The notes beneath the pieces are model-generated. The model was not told the DNA's origin. It saw only the letters and a list, made by a program, of their open reading frames with translations, and did no database searches. Positions 16,211 to 24,920 of a DNA stretch of 36,413 nucleotides are shown here, piece by piece (the stretch's first letter is position 1; every line of letters starts with the position of its first letter). Origin of the DNA: Desulfovibrio sp. Its GTDB lineage: Bacteria > Desulfobacterota > Desulfovibrionia > Desulfovibrionales > Desulfovibrionaceae. The stretch covers positions 1 to 36,413 of the forward strand of contig JAISMY010000087.1 in assembly GCA_031276485.1 (NCBI GenBank). The letters run 5' to 3'. The translations under genes were made by a program, and so were the position numbers.

Positions 16211-16599
16211 GGATTGTCTGCACCGGACTTATGTGATAGGAACGCCTTGGAAAAACCGCCGCATTGTCACAGGTTCGCCGCATTGCCGCAGTACTTGACG
16301 GCATTGACATATCGTCACGGTATTTCACGGTATCGACATACCGTCCCGGTATTGTCGCACTGTGCGGCATGTGCCCTGTTTCGTCAAGGGGGGTTGCGTC
16401 CCCCGCGCCGCACTCCCCCTGTACCTTCCGCAAACGGGCAACGGATGTTTGTTTCAGGCCGCATCCGGCCCGACCGCCGGATCACTCCGCCGAGTCGATC
16501 GGGAGCCGGACGGACCGGCGTTCACTGAAGGAAGGGGTTACCGGAAAGGTATGCCCGGCGTTGCCGGGCGTCAAGCGGGAATCTCCCGAGGAATTTCTG
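16211..16599. promoter_or_regulatory. Divergent nadC/mgtE control region with direct repeats
   Basis: This 389-base gene-free interval lies between divergent nadC and mgtE. Near nadC are two 19-bp direct repeats, GACATAYCGTCMCGGTATT at 16306-16324 and 16335-16353, which match at 17 positions and sit among further ACGGTAT half-units. They are candidate regulator sites. Near mgtE is the 58-bp hairpin repeat (16530-16587). No known NAD or magnesium riboswitch core was recognised. A plus-strand frame through this region is open but lacks coding character. Confidence 0.5.
16530..16587 (+). repeat. 58-bp GCCCGGC hairpin repeat, copy 2, abutting mgtE
   Basis: Matches 1886-1943 at 49 of 58 positions without gaps. 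The 7-bp hairpin arms are identical while the loop differs (GTT here, CAA there). It ends 12 bases before the mgtE start, and its last CCC directly precedes the GAGGAA ribosome-binding site. In this position it could be a cis-acting RNA or a repeat that happened to insert in the leader. Confidence 0.7.
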
Positions 16600-17964
16600 A
16601 TGAGCACAATACTTTCCCCGGCATCCCCCCCGGAAAAAACGCCGGAACAGCCCGGAACGGCGGAACTTTCCCCGGACGGCAACGGCGGCGGACGGGGTAA
16701 CGAACGCAGGCATCCGGCGGACGTGGCCGCGCACCTGCAGGGCCTGAGCCTCAATGAACAGGTGCATCTGCTCACGGCCCTTCCGCGGGAAGAAGCCGCC
16801 GAGACCGTTGCCGAACTGGACGAGCATGTCCGGGTGGAACTGCTGGAACACCTGGATACGGACACGGCCGCGGGCATAGTCGGAGAAATGTCCCCGGACG
16901 ACGCCGCCGACGTTCTTGACGAACTTGAAGAAGAGCACAGCGACGCCCTGCTGAACAAACTCCACCGCAAGGACGCGGAAGAAATACGCACCCTTATGGC
17001 CTTCGACCCGGAAACGGCGGGCGGGGTGATGAATACGGAAATCATCATCCTCAAGCAGGATATCTCCGCCGACGATGCCATACTCAAGATACGCGCGGAG
17101 CTGGCCGACAAGGAAATCCCCTATTACGGCTATATTGTAGACGACGACAACGTGCTCACCGGCGTGCTTTCGCTGCGCGACCTCATGCTCTGTCCGCCCG
17201 GCATGCCGCTGAAGGCCGTCCTGAAAAACCGGGAGCCGGTTTCCGTCACCTTCGACACGGAACGCGAAGAAGTGGCCCGCCTCATCGGGCACTATAATTT
17301 TATGACCCTGCCGGTTGTGGACCATGAAGGCCGGCTGCTCGGCATTATTTCGCACGACGACGTCATCGACATCATCAACGATCTGGCAAGCGGGGACATG
17401 TTGGGCATGGTGGGCGCGGGACAGGACGAAAGCCCCGAAACGCCCTGGCTTGAGTCGGTGAAAATGCGCCTGCCCTGGCTTATCGTCAACATGCTGAACT
17501 CCGCCCTCGCGGCCTGCGTGGTCTACCTGTTCGACGGAACCATCGCGCAGATGGCCCTGTTGGCCGTCTTCATGCCCATGGTGGCCAACCAGGCGGGTAA
17601 TACCGGGCAACAGGCCCTGGCGGTCATGATCCGCAGCCTGGCCACGGCCAGATTTTCACGCCGCAAAGCCTGGAGCGCCGTGCGCCGCGAAGGCAAAATC
17701 GGCCTTGCCAACGGTCTCATTCTCGGTATACTGATTCTTACGCTCCTGACGCTGTTCACCGGGCGCTCGGATCTGGCCGCGGTCATGGCCGCGGCGCTGC
17801 TGACGGATATGGTGTTGGGGGCGCTCGCCGGCGCGTCCATACCCGTGTTGCTGAAGGAGATGGGGCGCGACCCGGCGCAGGCTTCGAGCATTTTTTTGAC
17901 GGCGGTCACGGACGGCGCCGGCTTTTTCCTGTTTCTCGGGCTGGCTACGCTGTTCCTGGTATGA
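16600..17964 (+). CDS. mgtE: MgtE-family magnesium transporter
   Basis: Inner-membrane Mg2+ channel/transporter of 454 residues. It has an N-terminal superhelical domain (about 40-150, ALPREEAAETVAELDEHV...), a CBS pair (about 155-280, with MNTEIIILKQDIS and VVDHEGRLLGIISHDDVIDII), then five membrane helices (about 290-454). The pore region contains PMVANQAGNTGQQ, and the last segment has TDGAGFFLFLGLAT with the Asp that aligns with the selectivity-site residue of the Thermus protein. The acidic patches of the N and CBS domains suit Mg2+ gating. ATG 16600 is preceded by GAGGAA seven bases away. The long upstream frame is discarded. The histidine kinase follows after 121 bases. Confidence 0.95.
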   Translation: MSTILSPASPPEKTPEQPGTAELSPDGNGGGRGNERRHPADVAAHLQGLSLNEQVHLLTALPREEAAETVAELDEHVRVELLEHLDTDTAAGIVGEMSPDDAADVLDELEEEHSDALLNKLHRKDAEEIRTLMAFDPETAGGVMNTEIIILKQDISADDAILKIRAELADKEIPYYGYIVDDDNVLTGVLSLRDLMLCPPGMPLKAVLKNREPVSVTFDTEREEVARLIGHYNFMTLPVVDHEGRLLGIISHDDVIDIINDLASGDMLGMVGAGQDESPETPWLESVKMRLPWLIVNMLNSALAACVVYLFDGTIAQMALLAVFMPMVANQAGNTGQQALAVMIRSLATARFSRRKAWSAVRREGKIGLANGLILGILILTLLTLFTGRSDLAAVMAAALLTDMVLGALAGASIPVLLKEMGRDPAQASSIFLTAVTDGAGFFLFLGLATLFLV

Positions 17965-18085
17965 TTGCGCCGAACGCGGCCGCTCTTCCGCCTTGCCGGA
18001 TCCAGACCCGCGCGGCCGGCCGCGCCTGCCAGGAGCAGACCAAGCACACGGACAACGGGTATGCCCGGCAACACCGCATCTTGTC

Positions 18086-20272
18086 ATGAGTGACGCGCTG
18101 AACGCCAACGCGCCCGGCGCAACGCCCGTGTACGACGATACCGCCGTTTCCCAAAAACGCGGCGCCGCGCGTTTGCGCATTTTTACTCTGCTGCTGGCGT
18201 CGGGCTGGACGGCGTGCATCGCCTTTTCCGTGTGGTATAATATAGCGCAGGTGCGGAAGCACGCCGTGGATTCGGCCCGCATCCAGGCGCGCACGGTGCT
18301 CGACAAGGATGTGGACGCCCTGTACAACGGGCTGTACGCGCAGGATGTCGCGCAAATTCCCCCGCCTCACGACCGCCCCGCCGGCGACGCCGAAAGCCGG
18401 GGCCGTTTCGAGGAAGTGCTCGCCGAGCTGAATCCCGCGTTCATGGCAATTATCATGCACGAGATGGGCAACCGGAACCGCAACGCTCTGGGGCACATCA
18501 CCGCCAGAACGCCCATCAACAGCCGCAACGCCCCGGATGCCTGGGAGTCCCGGGCGCTGGCGGTTCTTGAAGAACAGGAAACGGCGCGGCGCGCCCGCGC
18601 CGCGGAGCCGGACGAGTCTGAAGCGGCGGCGTTTTCCGGACAACAGACGGCCGGCGAATTCGCCGAGGCGGTTCGGGCGGACGAGGGCGACTACATTCGC
18701 CTGATGCGCGGTTTGAAGACGGCGGAAAGCTGTCTGACCTGCCACACCGCGCAGGGCTATATGCCGGGAGAACTGTGCGGCGGCATCAGCGTGGCCGTGC
18801 CCGTTGCCCCCTATCTGTCGGCCGCGCGCGAGGCGGAAAAAACGATCATCGCGTCGCTGGCCCTGTTGTGGTGCGCGGGTATCGCCGGCATGAGCGTCTG
18901 CCTGCGCCATATTTACCGGGACATGCGGGTCAGGTACGCCGCCGAGCACACCCTGGCCGCTCTGGCCGCCAACCTTGAGCAACGCGTCGCCGAACGCACG
19001 GAAGAGTTGAGAATACGCACAACGGAGGCGGAAGAGGCCAACCGCGTCAAAAGCAGTTTCCTCTCGCGCATGAGCCACGAAATGCGCACGCCGATGAACG
19101 CCATCATCGGCATGACCGGCATCGCCAAAGCCTCGACTAATGCCGCGAAAAAGGAAGACTGCCTGGACAGGATACAGGACGCCGCCGATCACCTGCTGGG
19201 AGTGATCAACGACATTCTGGACATGTCCAAAATTGAAACGGGAAAGTTTGAACTGTTCCTGGACAAATTTTCTTTACCGGAATTGATCAGCCGCGCCGTC
19301 CGGCTTTTTTCCTTCAAGGTCGGCGAGAAAAAGCAGAGCGTCATCCTTGATCTGGATGAAAAGCTGCCGCACAACATCATTTCCGACGAACAGCGCATTA
19401 CCCAGGTACTGACAAATCTGCTTTCCAACGCCGTCAAATTCACGCCCGAGCAAGGCGTGATAACCGTCCGCGCCGCGCTTGAATCTGTAAACGCCGACAT
19501 CTGCATGCTCCGCATTGCTGTTTCGGATACCGGCATCGGCATTTCTCCCGAAGTGCAGGGCAGACTTTTCCGTCCCTTTGAGCAGGCGGACGCCGGCTCG
19601 TCCCGCAGGTTCGGCGGGACGGGGCTGGGACTTGCCATCTCCAGGCACATTGCCGGCTTGATGCAGGGGGAGTTGCGCGTCGAATCCGCCATCGGCAGGG
19701 GTTCGACCTTCTCGTTCCGTTTTGCGGCGGAACTGCCCGCCGCCGGGGCAGGCAGGGATGAGCCGGGCGCCGATGCCGCCGGGCCCGGGCCGGACACGGC
19801 GCCGACGGGCGGGCCGGACGCCGCGCCTGCGCCGGAACCCTCCGGAGACGGTGAACCAGCCGTGCCTGAGACGGTGCGCGGATGCAGGATATTGCTTGCC
19901 GAAGACGTGGAAATCAACCGCGAAATCATGGAGGCCGTGCTGGAACCTGCCGAAGCCGTCCTCACCAGCGCGGAAAACGGCCTGGAAGCCGTCAAACTGT
20001 TCAGTGAAAACCCGGACGCCTTTGACATCATTCTTATGGACATCAACATGCCGGAGATGGACGGCTATGAGGCCGCGCGGCGCATCCGCGCCCTGGACAG
20101 GCCCGAAGCCGCGACGATCCCCATTGTGGCCATGACCGCCAACTCCTACCGCGAAGACGTGGAAAGCTGCCTCGCGGCAGGCATGAACGACCATATCGCC
20201 AAACCCGTCGATACCGAAGCCTTGTTCAATGTGCTGCATAAGCACCTGTCCGGCGTTCATCCTGCCGGCTGA
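18086..20272 (+). CDS. Hybrid histidine kinase with Tll0287-like c-type haem sensor domain
   Basis: Membrane sensor kinase of 728 residues. There is a transmembrane helix at about 31-52, then a periplasmic Tll0287-like (DUF3365) domain (about 55-250) with a CLTCH haem c attachment motif (216-220), followed by GYMPGELCGGISVAVPVAPY. A second helix is at about 253-273, and a coiled coil at 285-320. HisKA has H331 in SHEMRTPMN, the HATPase part shows N, G1 and G2 boxes (LLSNAVKF, DTGIGI, GGTGLGL), and a Pro/Ala linker leads to a receiver domain with D652 (MDINMPEMDG). It probably senses redox, NO or another haem ligand. No DNA-binding response regulator is adjacent, so the downstream partner is unknown. 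ATG 18086 lacks a strong ribosome-binding site. Confidence 0.9.
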   Translation: MSDALNANAPGATPVYDDTAVSQKRGAARLRIFTLLLASGWTACIAFSVWYNIAQVRKHAVDSARIQARTVLDKDVDALYNGLYAQDVAQIPPPHDRPAGDAESRGRFEEVLAELNPAFMAIIMHEMGNRNRNALGHITARTPINSRNAPDAWESRALAVLEEQETARRARAAEPDESEAAAFSGQQTAGEFAEAVRADEGDYIRLMRGLKTAESCLTCHTAQGYMPGELCGGISVAVPVAPYLSAAREAEKTIIASLALLWCAGIAGMSVCLRHIYRDMRVRYAAEHTLAALAANLEQRVAERTEELRIRTTEAEEANRVKSSFLSRMSHEMRTPMNAIIGMTGIAKASTNAAKKEDCLDRIQDAADHLLGVINDILDMSKIETGKFELFLDKFSLPELISRAVRLFSFKVGEKKQSVILDLDEKLPHNIISDEQRITQVLTNLLSNAVKFTPEQGVITVRAALESVNADICMLRIAVSDTGIGISPEVQGRLFRPFEQADAGSSRRFGGTGLGLAISRHIAGLMQGELRVESAIGRGSTFSFRFAAELPAAGAGRDEPGADAAGPGPDTAPTGGPDAAPAPEPSGDGEPAVPETVRGCRILLAEDVEINREIMEAVLEPAEAVLTSAENGLEAVKLFSENPDAFDIILMDINMPEMDGYEAARRIRALDRPEAATIPIVAMTANSYREDVESCLAAGMNDHIAKPVDTEALFNVLHKHLSGVHPAG

Positions 20273-20291
20273 CTGCTGCAAACAGCCGGGC

Positions 20292-21440
20292 ATGCGTATG
20301 TTGCACATCATTGAGGCGGTACTTTTTTTCTACCTGCTGTTCCGGCTGGTTCTCCTGCTGCCCGCGCGCCGTCCGTTCAAGGCGGCCGCGGCGCTTGTCC
20401 TGCTGCTTGCAACGCAGCAGCACATCCTGACCAGGTTATTTTTCGGAGGACTCGCGTCGCCGGACCTGCCGCGCCCGGTTCTGATGACGCAAAGCCTGCT
20501 GTTGGTATCCTGCCTGTTTCTGTTTCTGACGGTTCTGTTGCGGGACGCGGTATTGCTTGTCAGGGGCGCGTTGCGGCGCATGAGGAAGCGGCCCGGCGAC
20601 CAGGCCGGAAGCGGCTTTTCCCAGGGCAGGCGGCTTGTTCTGCTGGCCTGTCCGGCTGTGCTTGCGGCCGCTTACGGCCTCCGGCGCGCGCTGGAGGTTC
20701 CGCAAGTGCGCGAGACGCAGTGTTTCCTGCCCGGTCTGCCCGCCGAACTCGACGGCCTGCGCATAGCGCACGTCAGCGATCTGCACATAGGTCCCCTGCT
20801 GCTGCGCCCCTGGACGGAGGCCGTTGTGGAGGCCGTCAACGGGCTCAAGCCCGATCTGGCCGTGCTGACCGGCGACATCGTGGACGGTCTGCCTGCGCTG
20901 AGGGCGGACAGCGTCGCGCCTTTGCGGCATCTGCGCGCGCGTTGCGGGGTCTTTGCCTGCGCCGGCAACCATGAATATTATGCGGATTTTCGAGCCTGGA
21001 TGCGCGCCTTTTCCGCCCTGGGAACGGATATGCTCCAGAACGAGGGGCGCGTGCTGAACATCGGGGGCCGGCAACTGTTTATAGCGGGAGTGACGGATAT
21101 TGCCGCCGCGCGTTTCAGCCTGCCTCCGCCCGACTGTGCAGCGGCCGCCGGCGGGGCGCCGCAAACGGCAGTGCGCGTGCTTCTGGCGCACCGTCCGAGC
21201 GGCGCGGAGCTGAACGCCGCCGCCGGCTTCAACCTGCAACTTTCCGGGCATACCCACGGCGGGCAGATCCTGGGATTGCAGCGCGTCGTCGCCGCATTCA
21301 ACGACGGCTATCTTTACGGTTGGTATGAAATCCGGGGAATGCGCCTTTACGTCAGCTCCGGCGCGGGTTTGTGGAACGGGTTCCCTGTACGGTTGGGCGT
21401 GCCGTCGGAAATAGCCCACATCACTCTGCGCCGCGCCTGA
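20292..21440 (+). CDS. Membrane-anchored calcineurin-like metallophosphoesterase
   Basis: A 382-residue protein with three or four N-terminal membrane helices (about 3-125), then a YkuE/YaeI-type phosphoesterase domain. The dimetal motifs are in order: DLHIG (HVSDLHIGPL), GDIVDG, GNHEYY, LAHRPSG (H replaces the more common pattern around the fourth motif) and SGHTHGGQI. Relatives hydrolyse UDP-2,3-diacylglucosamine-type or other envelope phosphodiesters; the substrate here is unknown. ATG 20292 is used, with ATG 20298 as an alternative. It follows the kinase stop by 19 bases, so it is probably in the same transcript and may be an output or target of the kinase regulon. Confidence 0.88.
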   Translation: MRMLHIIEAVLFFYLLFRLVLLLPARRPFKAAAALVLLLATQQHILTRLFFGGLASPDLPRPVLMTQSLLLVSCLFLFLTVLLRDAVLLVRGALRRMRKRPGDQAGSGFSQGRRLVLLACPAVLAAAYGLRRALEVPQVRETQCFLPGLPAELDGLRIAHVSDLHIGPLLLRPWTEAVVEAVNGLKPDLAVLTGDIVDGLPALRADSVAPLRHLRARCGVFACAGNHEYYADFRAWMRAFSALGTDMLQNEGRVLNIGGRQLFIAGVTDIAAARFSLPPPDCAAAAGGAPQTAVRVLLAHRPSGAELNAAAGFNLQLSGHTHGGQILGLQRVVAAFNDGYLYGWYEIRGMRLYVSSGAGLWNGFPVRLGVPSEIAHITLRRA

Positions 21441-21490
21441 TTGACAACGAATGTCTTGACCTTGCCTGCGCGTCCGGATCCGGAAAAATT

Positions 21491-21635
21491 TTTATCTATG
21501 GATAGATACAATCATGGTAACGTCCAAAAATTACAAGTTGTTCCGAGCTGTGTCGAGGTGTTGGGAAACATCCTGACAACATGCTGATTTTATAATATTT
21601 TTGTGCAGAAAATCTATCCGTTGATGTACACTCTC
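21491..21635 (+). repeat. Structured ~146-bp repeat, copy A
   Basis: Copy A of an element whose reverse complement is at 26565-26710, with roughly 85-90% identity by eye and almost no gaps. It carries GGATAGAT near one end and ATCTATCC near the other, which could pair. A central hairpin GGTGTT-GGGA-AACATC (21557-21572) has a GNRA-type loop. It lies between the 3' ends of the phosphoesterase gene (plus) and a glycosyltransferase (minus). A+T content is far above the surroundings. Confidence 0.85.
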
Positions 21636-21649
21636 AAAGCAAATTGGTA

Positions 21650-22672
21650 TCAGATGAGTTTTCCGAGGACGCGCCGGCGCAGTTCCATGCCGATGCGGCG
21701 CAGCAGCAAAGGATTGCGGAAGCAGAGCGACGGCGCTTCCCGCAGGGCGCGCAGGGCCGTTTTCGCGGCGTCCCCGCGCTTTCCCATGCGGAACAGGGCG
21801 CAGGCGGCGCGCGCCGTCGCGGCCTGACGCGCCGCCGTACTCAGACCGGGTATTTTGAGCATGGACTCGGCAATGCGGTAGTCGTCCCACGCCCGCGCCC
21901 CGGCCAGAGCGGCATCTTGCGTGGCTTGCCCGGCATGCACCCGGATGTCCGCAAGAACGTCCCCAATGCTTGCCGCCCGGCTTCCCCGCCGGAGCATGGC
22001 CGTCCACAGGGCCAGATCCTGAGCATAGGGGAAGGAGAGATCGTAGCCCCCGGCCGCCTGCGCCGCAACTGTCCTGAACATGCATGCCGAGTTGGCGAAC
22101 GGGTTGCGCAGAGGCAGCGTATCGCGCAACGCATCGTGTTGCGTCGGGAAGCGGTCCCGGGCGAGGACTTGTCCGGAAGCGTCCAGATACTCCACATCCG
22201 AACCCAGCAGGTCCGTTTCCGGGTGCGCGGCCAGAAAATTGCTTTGCCGTTCCAGCCGCTCGGGCCGGCAGCGGTCGTCGGCGTCCATGACGGCGACGAG
22301 GTCCGTGTCCGCCGCATCCAGCCCCATGCGTAAGGCCCCTGTGCGTCCGGCATCGGCGGGCAGATGCCGGACGACAAGGACGCATCCGGGCTTTACCCTG
22401 GGCGGTCCGGGGGGATCGGCGGGGGGGAGGATACTTCGATCCTGTTCGGCGTTGCGTCCGGTCTTTGCGCGGAGCGGAAACTCCGGCGGCCCGCCGTCGA
22501 GCGTCGCCGCCGTTGCGTCGAGAAAGGCGCTGGTGCCGTCCGTCGAGGCGTTGTCCAGAATCAGGAATGTGAAATCCCGGCGGGTCTGGCTCAGAATGCA
22601 GCGTACGGCTTCTTCAAGGTAAGGCATACCGTTGCGCACGGTCATGAGGACGGTCAGGCTGAGTGCCGGCAT
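21650..22672 (-). CDS. GT2-family glycosyltransferase
   Basis: Predicted GT-A fold glycosyltransferase of 340 residues. It starts with the typical first strand LTVLMTVRNGMPYLEEAVRCILSQT, then LILDNASTDGTSAFLD, and the DxD metal/sugar-nucleotide motif in VAVMDADDRC (D130, D132). Between them is an unusual Gly/Pro-rich insertion (about 58-97). The acceptor-side motif NPFANSACMFR and the helical C-terminus LLRRIGMELRRRVLGKL fit a membrane-associated enzyme building surface glycan. ATG 22672 is chosen because the family core begins there; the upstream frame enters the preceding gene. Its stop codon is the TGA at the edge of a repeat (TGATACCAATTTGC). It follows the LpoA-like gene by 47 bases. Confidence 0.88.
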   Translation of the reverse strand: MPALSLTVLMTVRNGMPYLEEAVRCILSQTRRDFTFLILDNASTDGTSAFLDATAATLDGGPPEFPLRAKTGRNAEQDRSILPPADPPGPPRVKPGCVLVVRHLPADAGRTGALRMGLDAADTDLVAVMDADDRCRPERLERQSNFLAAHPETDLLGSDVEYLDASGQVLARDRFPTQHDALRDTLPLRNPFANSACMFRTVAAQAAGGYDLSFPYAQDLALWTAMLRRGSRAASIGDVLADIRVHAGQATQDAALAGARAWDDYRIAESMLKIPGLSTAARQAATARAACALFRMGKRGDAAKTALRALREAPSLCFRNPLLLRRIGMELRRRVLGKLI

Positions 22673-22719
22673 AGGTTTGTATGAGTGTGCAGCGTAACCA
22701 TGCGTGATCGATGCGGCGG

Positions 22720-24636
22720 TCAGCGCCAGGCCTCTTGGTATGCCGCGCGGAAGGCGCTCTCGTCCACCGGGGCGAAGCCGCCGGCGGCAGGCGTAAAAAG
22801 ATGCATGCGCTGCGCGGCGATGCCGCCGTTCCAACTGATGGGGGCTATGCTCCAGTCCAGGGTCACGGACTGCAACGCAGCGTTCACGGTTCCGGGGGAT
22901 ACGTCCGTAATGTTGAGCCCGGCGGACAGGCGGGCGAAATCATAGCCCAGGGCGGACCAGAAATCCGCGCCGGCTTTGCCGGCGGCCGACAGACGCGCCT
23001 GCAGCCTTTCGCCTGCGGGGGTCGGACGCGCGGCGTTCCACAGGCCCGGGAAAACGGCCAGACCGTAATACTGGGTACCGACAAAGCCGCCTGCCGAAAG
23101 ACCCTGTTCCCAAAGACTCGTGCCGAGCAACACTTGCCGCGTTTCGTTCTGGTAAAAGAAATGCGGCACGATGACGTCCATGTTTTTCCAGGTATCGGGC
23201 AGGAAGACGGCCCGGAAGACGCTGCCCTTGCTGTTGGCCGCCAGCAGCTTGTTCGTTGCCGCCATCCAGTCGTTTCGATCGGCCGGGTCATAGCCCTGGA
23301 TCACGATGTCGGTTGCGCCCGCGGCCCGGGCTTTTTCCTCAAAAAGGGCAGCCATGCGTCTGCCGAAATTGTCCTCGGGATGGAAGATACCGTAGCCGCG
23401 TATGCCGAGGCCGGCAGTGAACCCCAACAGGGCGTCCACCTGATCGCCGGCGGCTGCGAAGAAGCGCCATGCGACGCGGCCTTCATCGCCCGGCTCAAGG
23501 GACGGCAGTAGCGCAAAGACGGCCCGGCGTGCGGGTATGCCGGCCGCCTTGGCCTTTGCATAGTCTTCCCGCAGCAGGGGGCCTCCGACGACAAGGGCGG
23601 AGGCGGGCAGGGCATTGACGCGGGCTGTCCAGTCCGCCTGTTTGGTGTCGATAACGAGCAGGGACGCCTTGACTCCGGCCGCGTTCAATTCATCGCAGGC
23701 AATCCCCGCCCCGGCCGTGATTTTTTCGGACACCGGGGCGAATTGCCCGGACAGAGGCAAAAGCAACGCAACGGTCCTGTCTCCCGCCGGCGGGGCGGCA
23801 GGACTGCGCGTACCTGCCTCTATGCGTATTTCCGTTTCCTCCGGCACACGATGCATGAGGGAAGGGTCGGCGAGCGCGGGTTTGCCTGCCGCGTCCTTCA
23901 GGACCGCTTCGACGTCCTCGCGCGTATTCGTCGTCCGGGCGCGGTGCAGTGTGTCCAGCAGGATGACGGAGAACGGGAAAGTACAGCGGTTATCCGCGGT
24001 GACGGCGCTGTAGGCAAGGGTCGACGCCGCCGGATCGGCGAGGTGCAGTTCAAGGGCAAGGCGCCGTTCAAGGGCGGCTTTTTCCGCCGCGCCGGCGGCG
24101 CTGCCGTAAATACTTTCCAAGGCGGCCAGGCTCTGCCCGAGGTCGCCGTCCCGCCACTGGCGCACGGCCAGCACTACGCCCGCCATGCTGCGCACAGGCA
24201 TCGGGCGTCCGCCGGCTTTGTACAGGGCATCGGCCCTGGTACGGGCATCGCCGGACGGCAGGGAGCGTATCGCCTTGGCCCAGGCGTCCTGCCATTCCAC
24301 GCCGGCATCCGCGCCGGGCTCGCTTTTGCGCCAGTCGTCCAGGGCCGTGAGGGCCACGGCGGGGTGGGCATTCTTCAATGCCGCCGCGGCCAGCAGTCGC
24401 GCCGCTCCGGCTTTGTCCGCCGCCTGAGCGCCGGGGTCGGAGGAGAGCCGCAGGGCGAGGCTTTCAGCGCGCCCGTAGTTTCCGGAAATATAGGCTTGCG
24501 CGGCTTCTTCCAGCGGGCTGAACCGGGTTTGCGGGGCAGGGGCTCCGCTCCCGCTTCGGAACAGGGAAACCCCGGAGCAGGCGCTGAAAAAAACGATGCA
24601 GCACAGGCAGATGAATGGGAAAAGATACTTTTTCAT
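22720..24636 (-). CDS. LpoA/ligand-binding-like lipoprotein (penicillin-binding protein activator family)
   Basis: Outer- or inner-membrane lipoprotein of 638 residues. The signal peptide MKKYLFPFICLCCIVFFSAC ends in a lipobox with C20. Residues about 40-270 are TPR-like alpha-helical repeats (YISGNYGRAESLALRL, DALYKAGG). From about 300 a type 1 periplasmic-binding fold begins (VALLLPLSGQFAPVSEKITAGAGIACDEL, ASALVVGGPLLREDYAKAKAAGIP, GYGIFHPEDNFGRRMAALFEEKARAAGATDIV). This TPR plus binding-protein layout is that of LpoA, which activates PBP1A; in other phyla similar proteins are unassigned. ATG 24636 is used as the signal peptide starts there. The function as a peptidoglycan synthase activator is a family inference. 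Confidence 0.85.
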   Translation of the reverse strand: MKKYLFPFICLCCIVFFSACSGVSLFRSGSGAPAPQTRFSPLEEAAQAYISGNYGRAESLALRLSSDPGAQAADKAGAARLLAAAALKNAHPAVALTALDDWRKSEPGADAGVEWQDAWAKAIRSLPSGDARTRADALYKAGGRPMPVRSMAGVVLAVRQWRDGDLGQSLAALESIYGSAAGAAEKAALERRLALELHLADPAASTLAYSAVTADNRCTFPFSVILLDTLHRARTTNTREDVEAVLKDAAGKPALADPSLMHRVPEETEIRIEAGTRSPAAPPAGDRTVALLLPLSGQFAPVSEKITAGAGIACDELNAAGVKASLLVIDTKQADWTARVNALPASALVVGGPLLREDYAKAKAAGIPARRAVFALLPSLEPGDEGRVAWRFFAAAGDQVDALLGFTAGLGIRGYGIFHPEDNFGRRMAALFEEKARAAGATDIVIQGYDPADRNDWMAATNKLLAANSKGSVFRAVFLPDTWKNMDVIVPHFFYQNETRQVLLGTSLWEQGLSAGGFVGTQYYGLAVFPGLWNAARPTPAGERLQARLSAAGKAGADFWSALGYDFARLSAGLNITDVSPGTVNAALQSVTLDWSIAPISWNGGIAAQRMHLFTPAAGGFAPVDESAFRAAYQEAWR

Positions 24637-24920
24637 TGCGTGAACATAGCATCCGGCCATGAAATCAGCAAGTGCCGCACACCGTGCGTGTCGAGAGCAG
24701 ATGATCTCCGTATCATGAATCTTCCGCTTCGGCGGACTGCGGTCGGAACACACTCTGTCAACACCGGCAATGCGCATATTTTCCCCCGCCGTATGCCCCG
24801 CCGGCGCAACGGGAATCCTTGGGAGTCAGGGGGGAAGCAGGGGGAAACAATTAGTGACGATTTTCTTTAACTCGCTAATTTTCAGTGATAAATAGGGTAA
24901 TATGGGATTGCATGGGGGGA

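Noticed and set aside
16211-16599. Magnesium (M-box) or other known riboswitch upstream of mgtE
   Set aside because: I looked for the conserved cores and did not see them; only a small hairpin repeat is present, and it occurs elsewhere too.
21491-21635. Retron or group II intron RNA
   Set aside because: No reverse transcriptase in the window and no domain V-like or msr/msd arrangement recognised; the simple terminal pairing and hairpin fit a small repeat better.
24637-24920. Possible small gene between the LpoA-like gene and the cupin
   Set aside because: Short frames exist but none has a ribosome-binding site, hydrophobic core or recognisable motif; I see nothing supportable in this interval.
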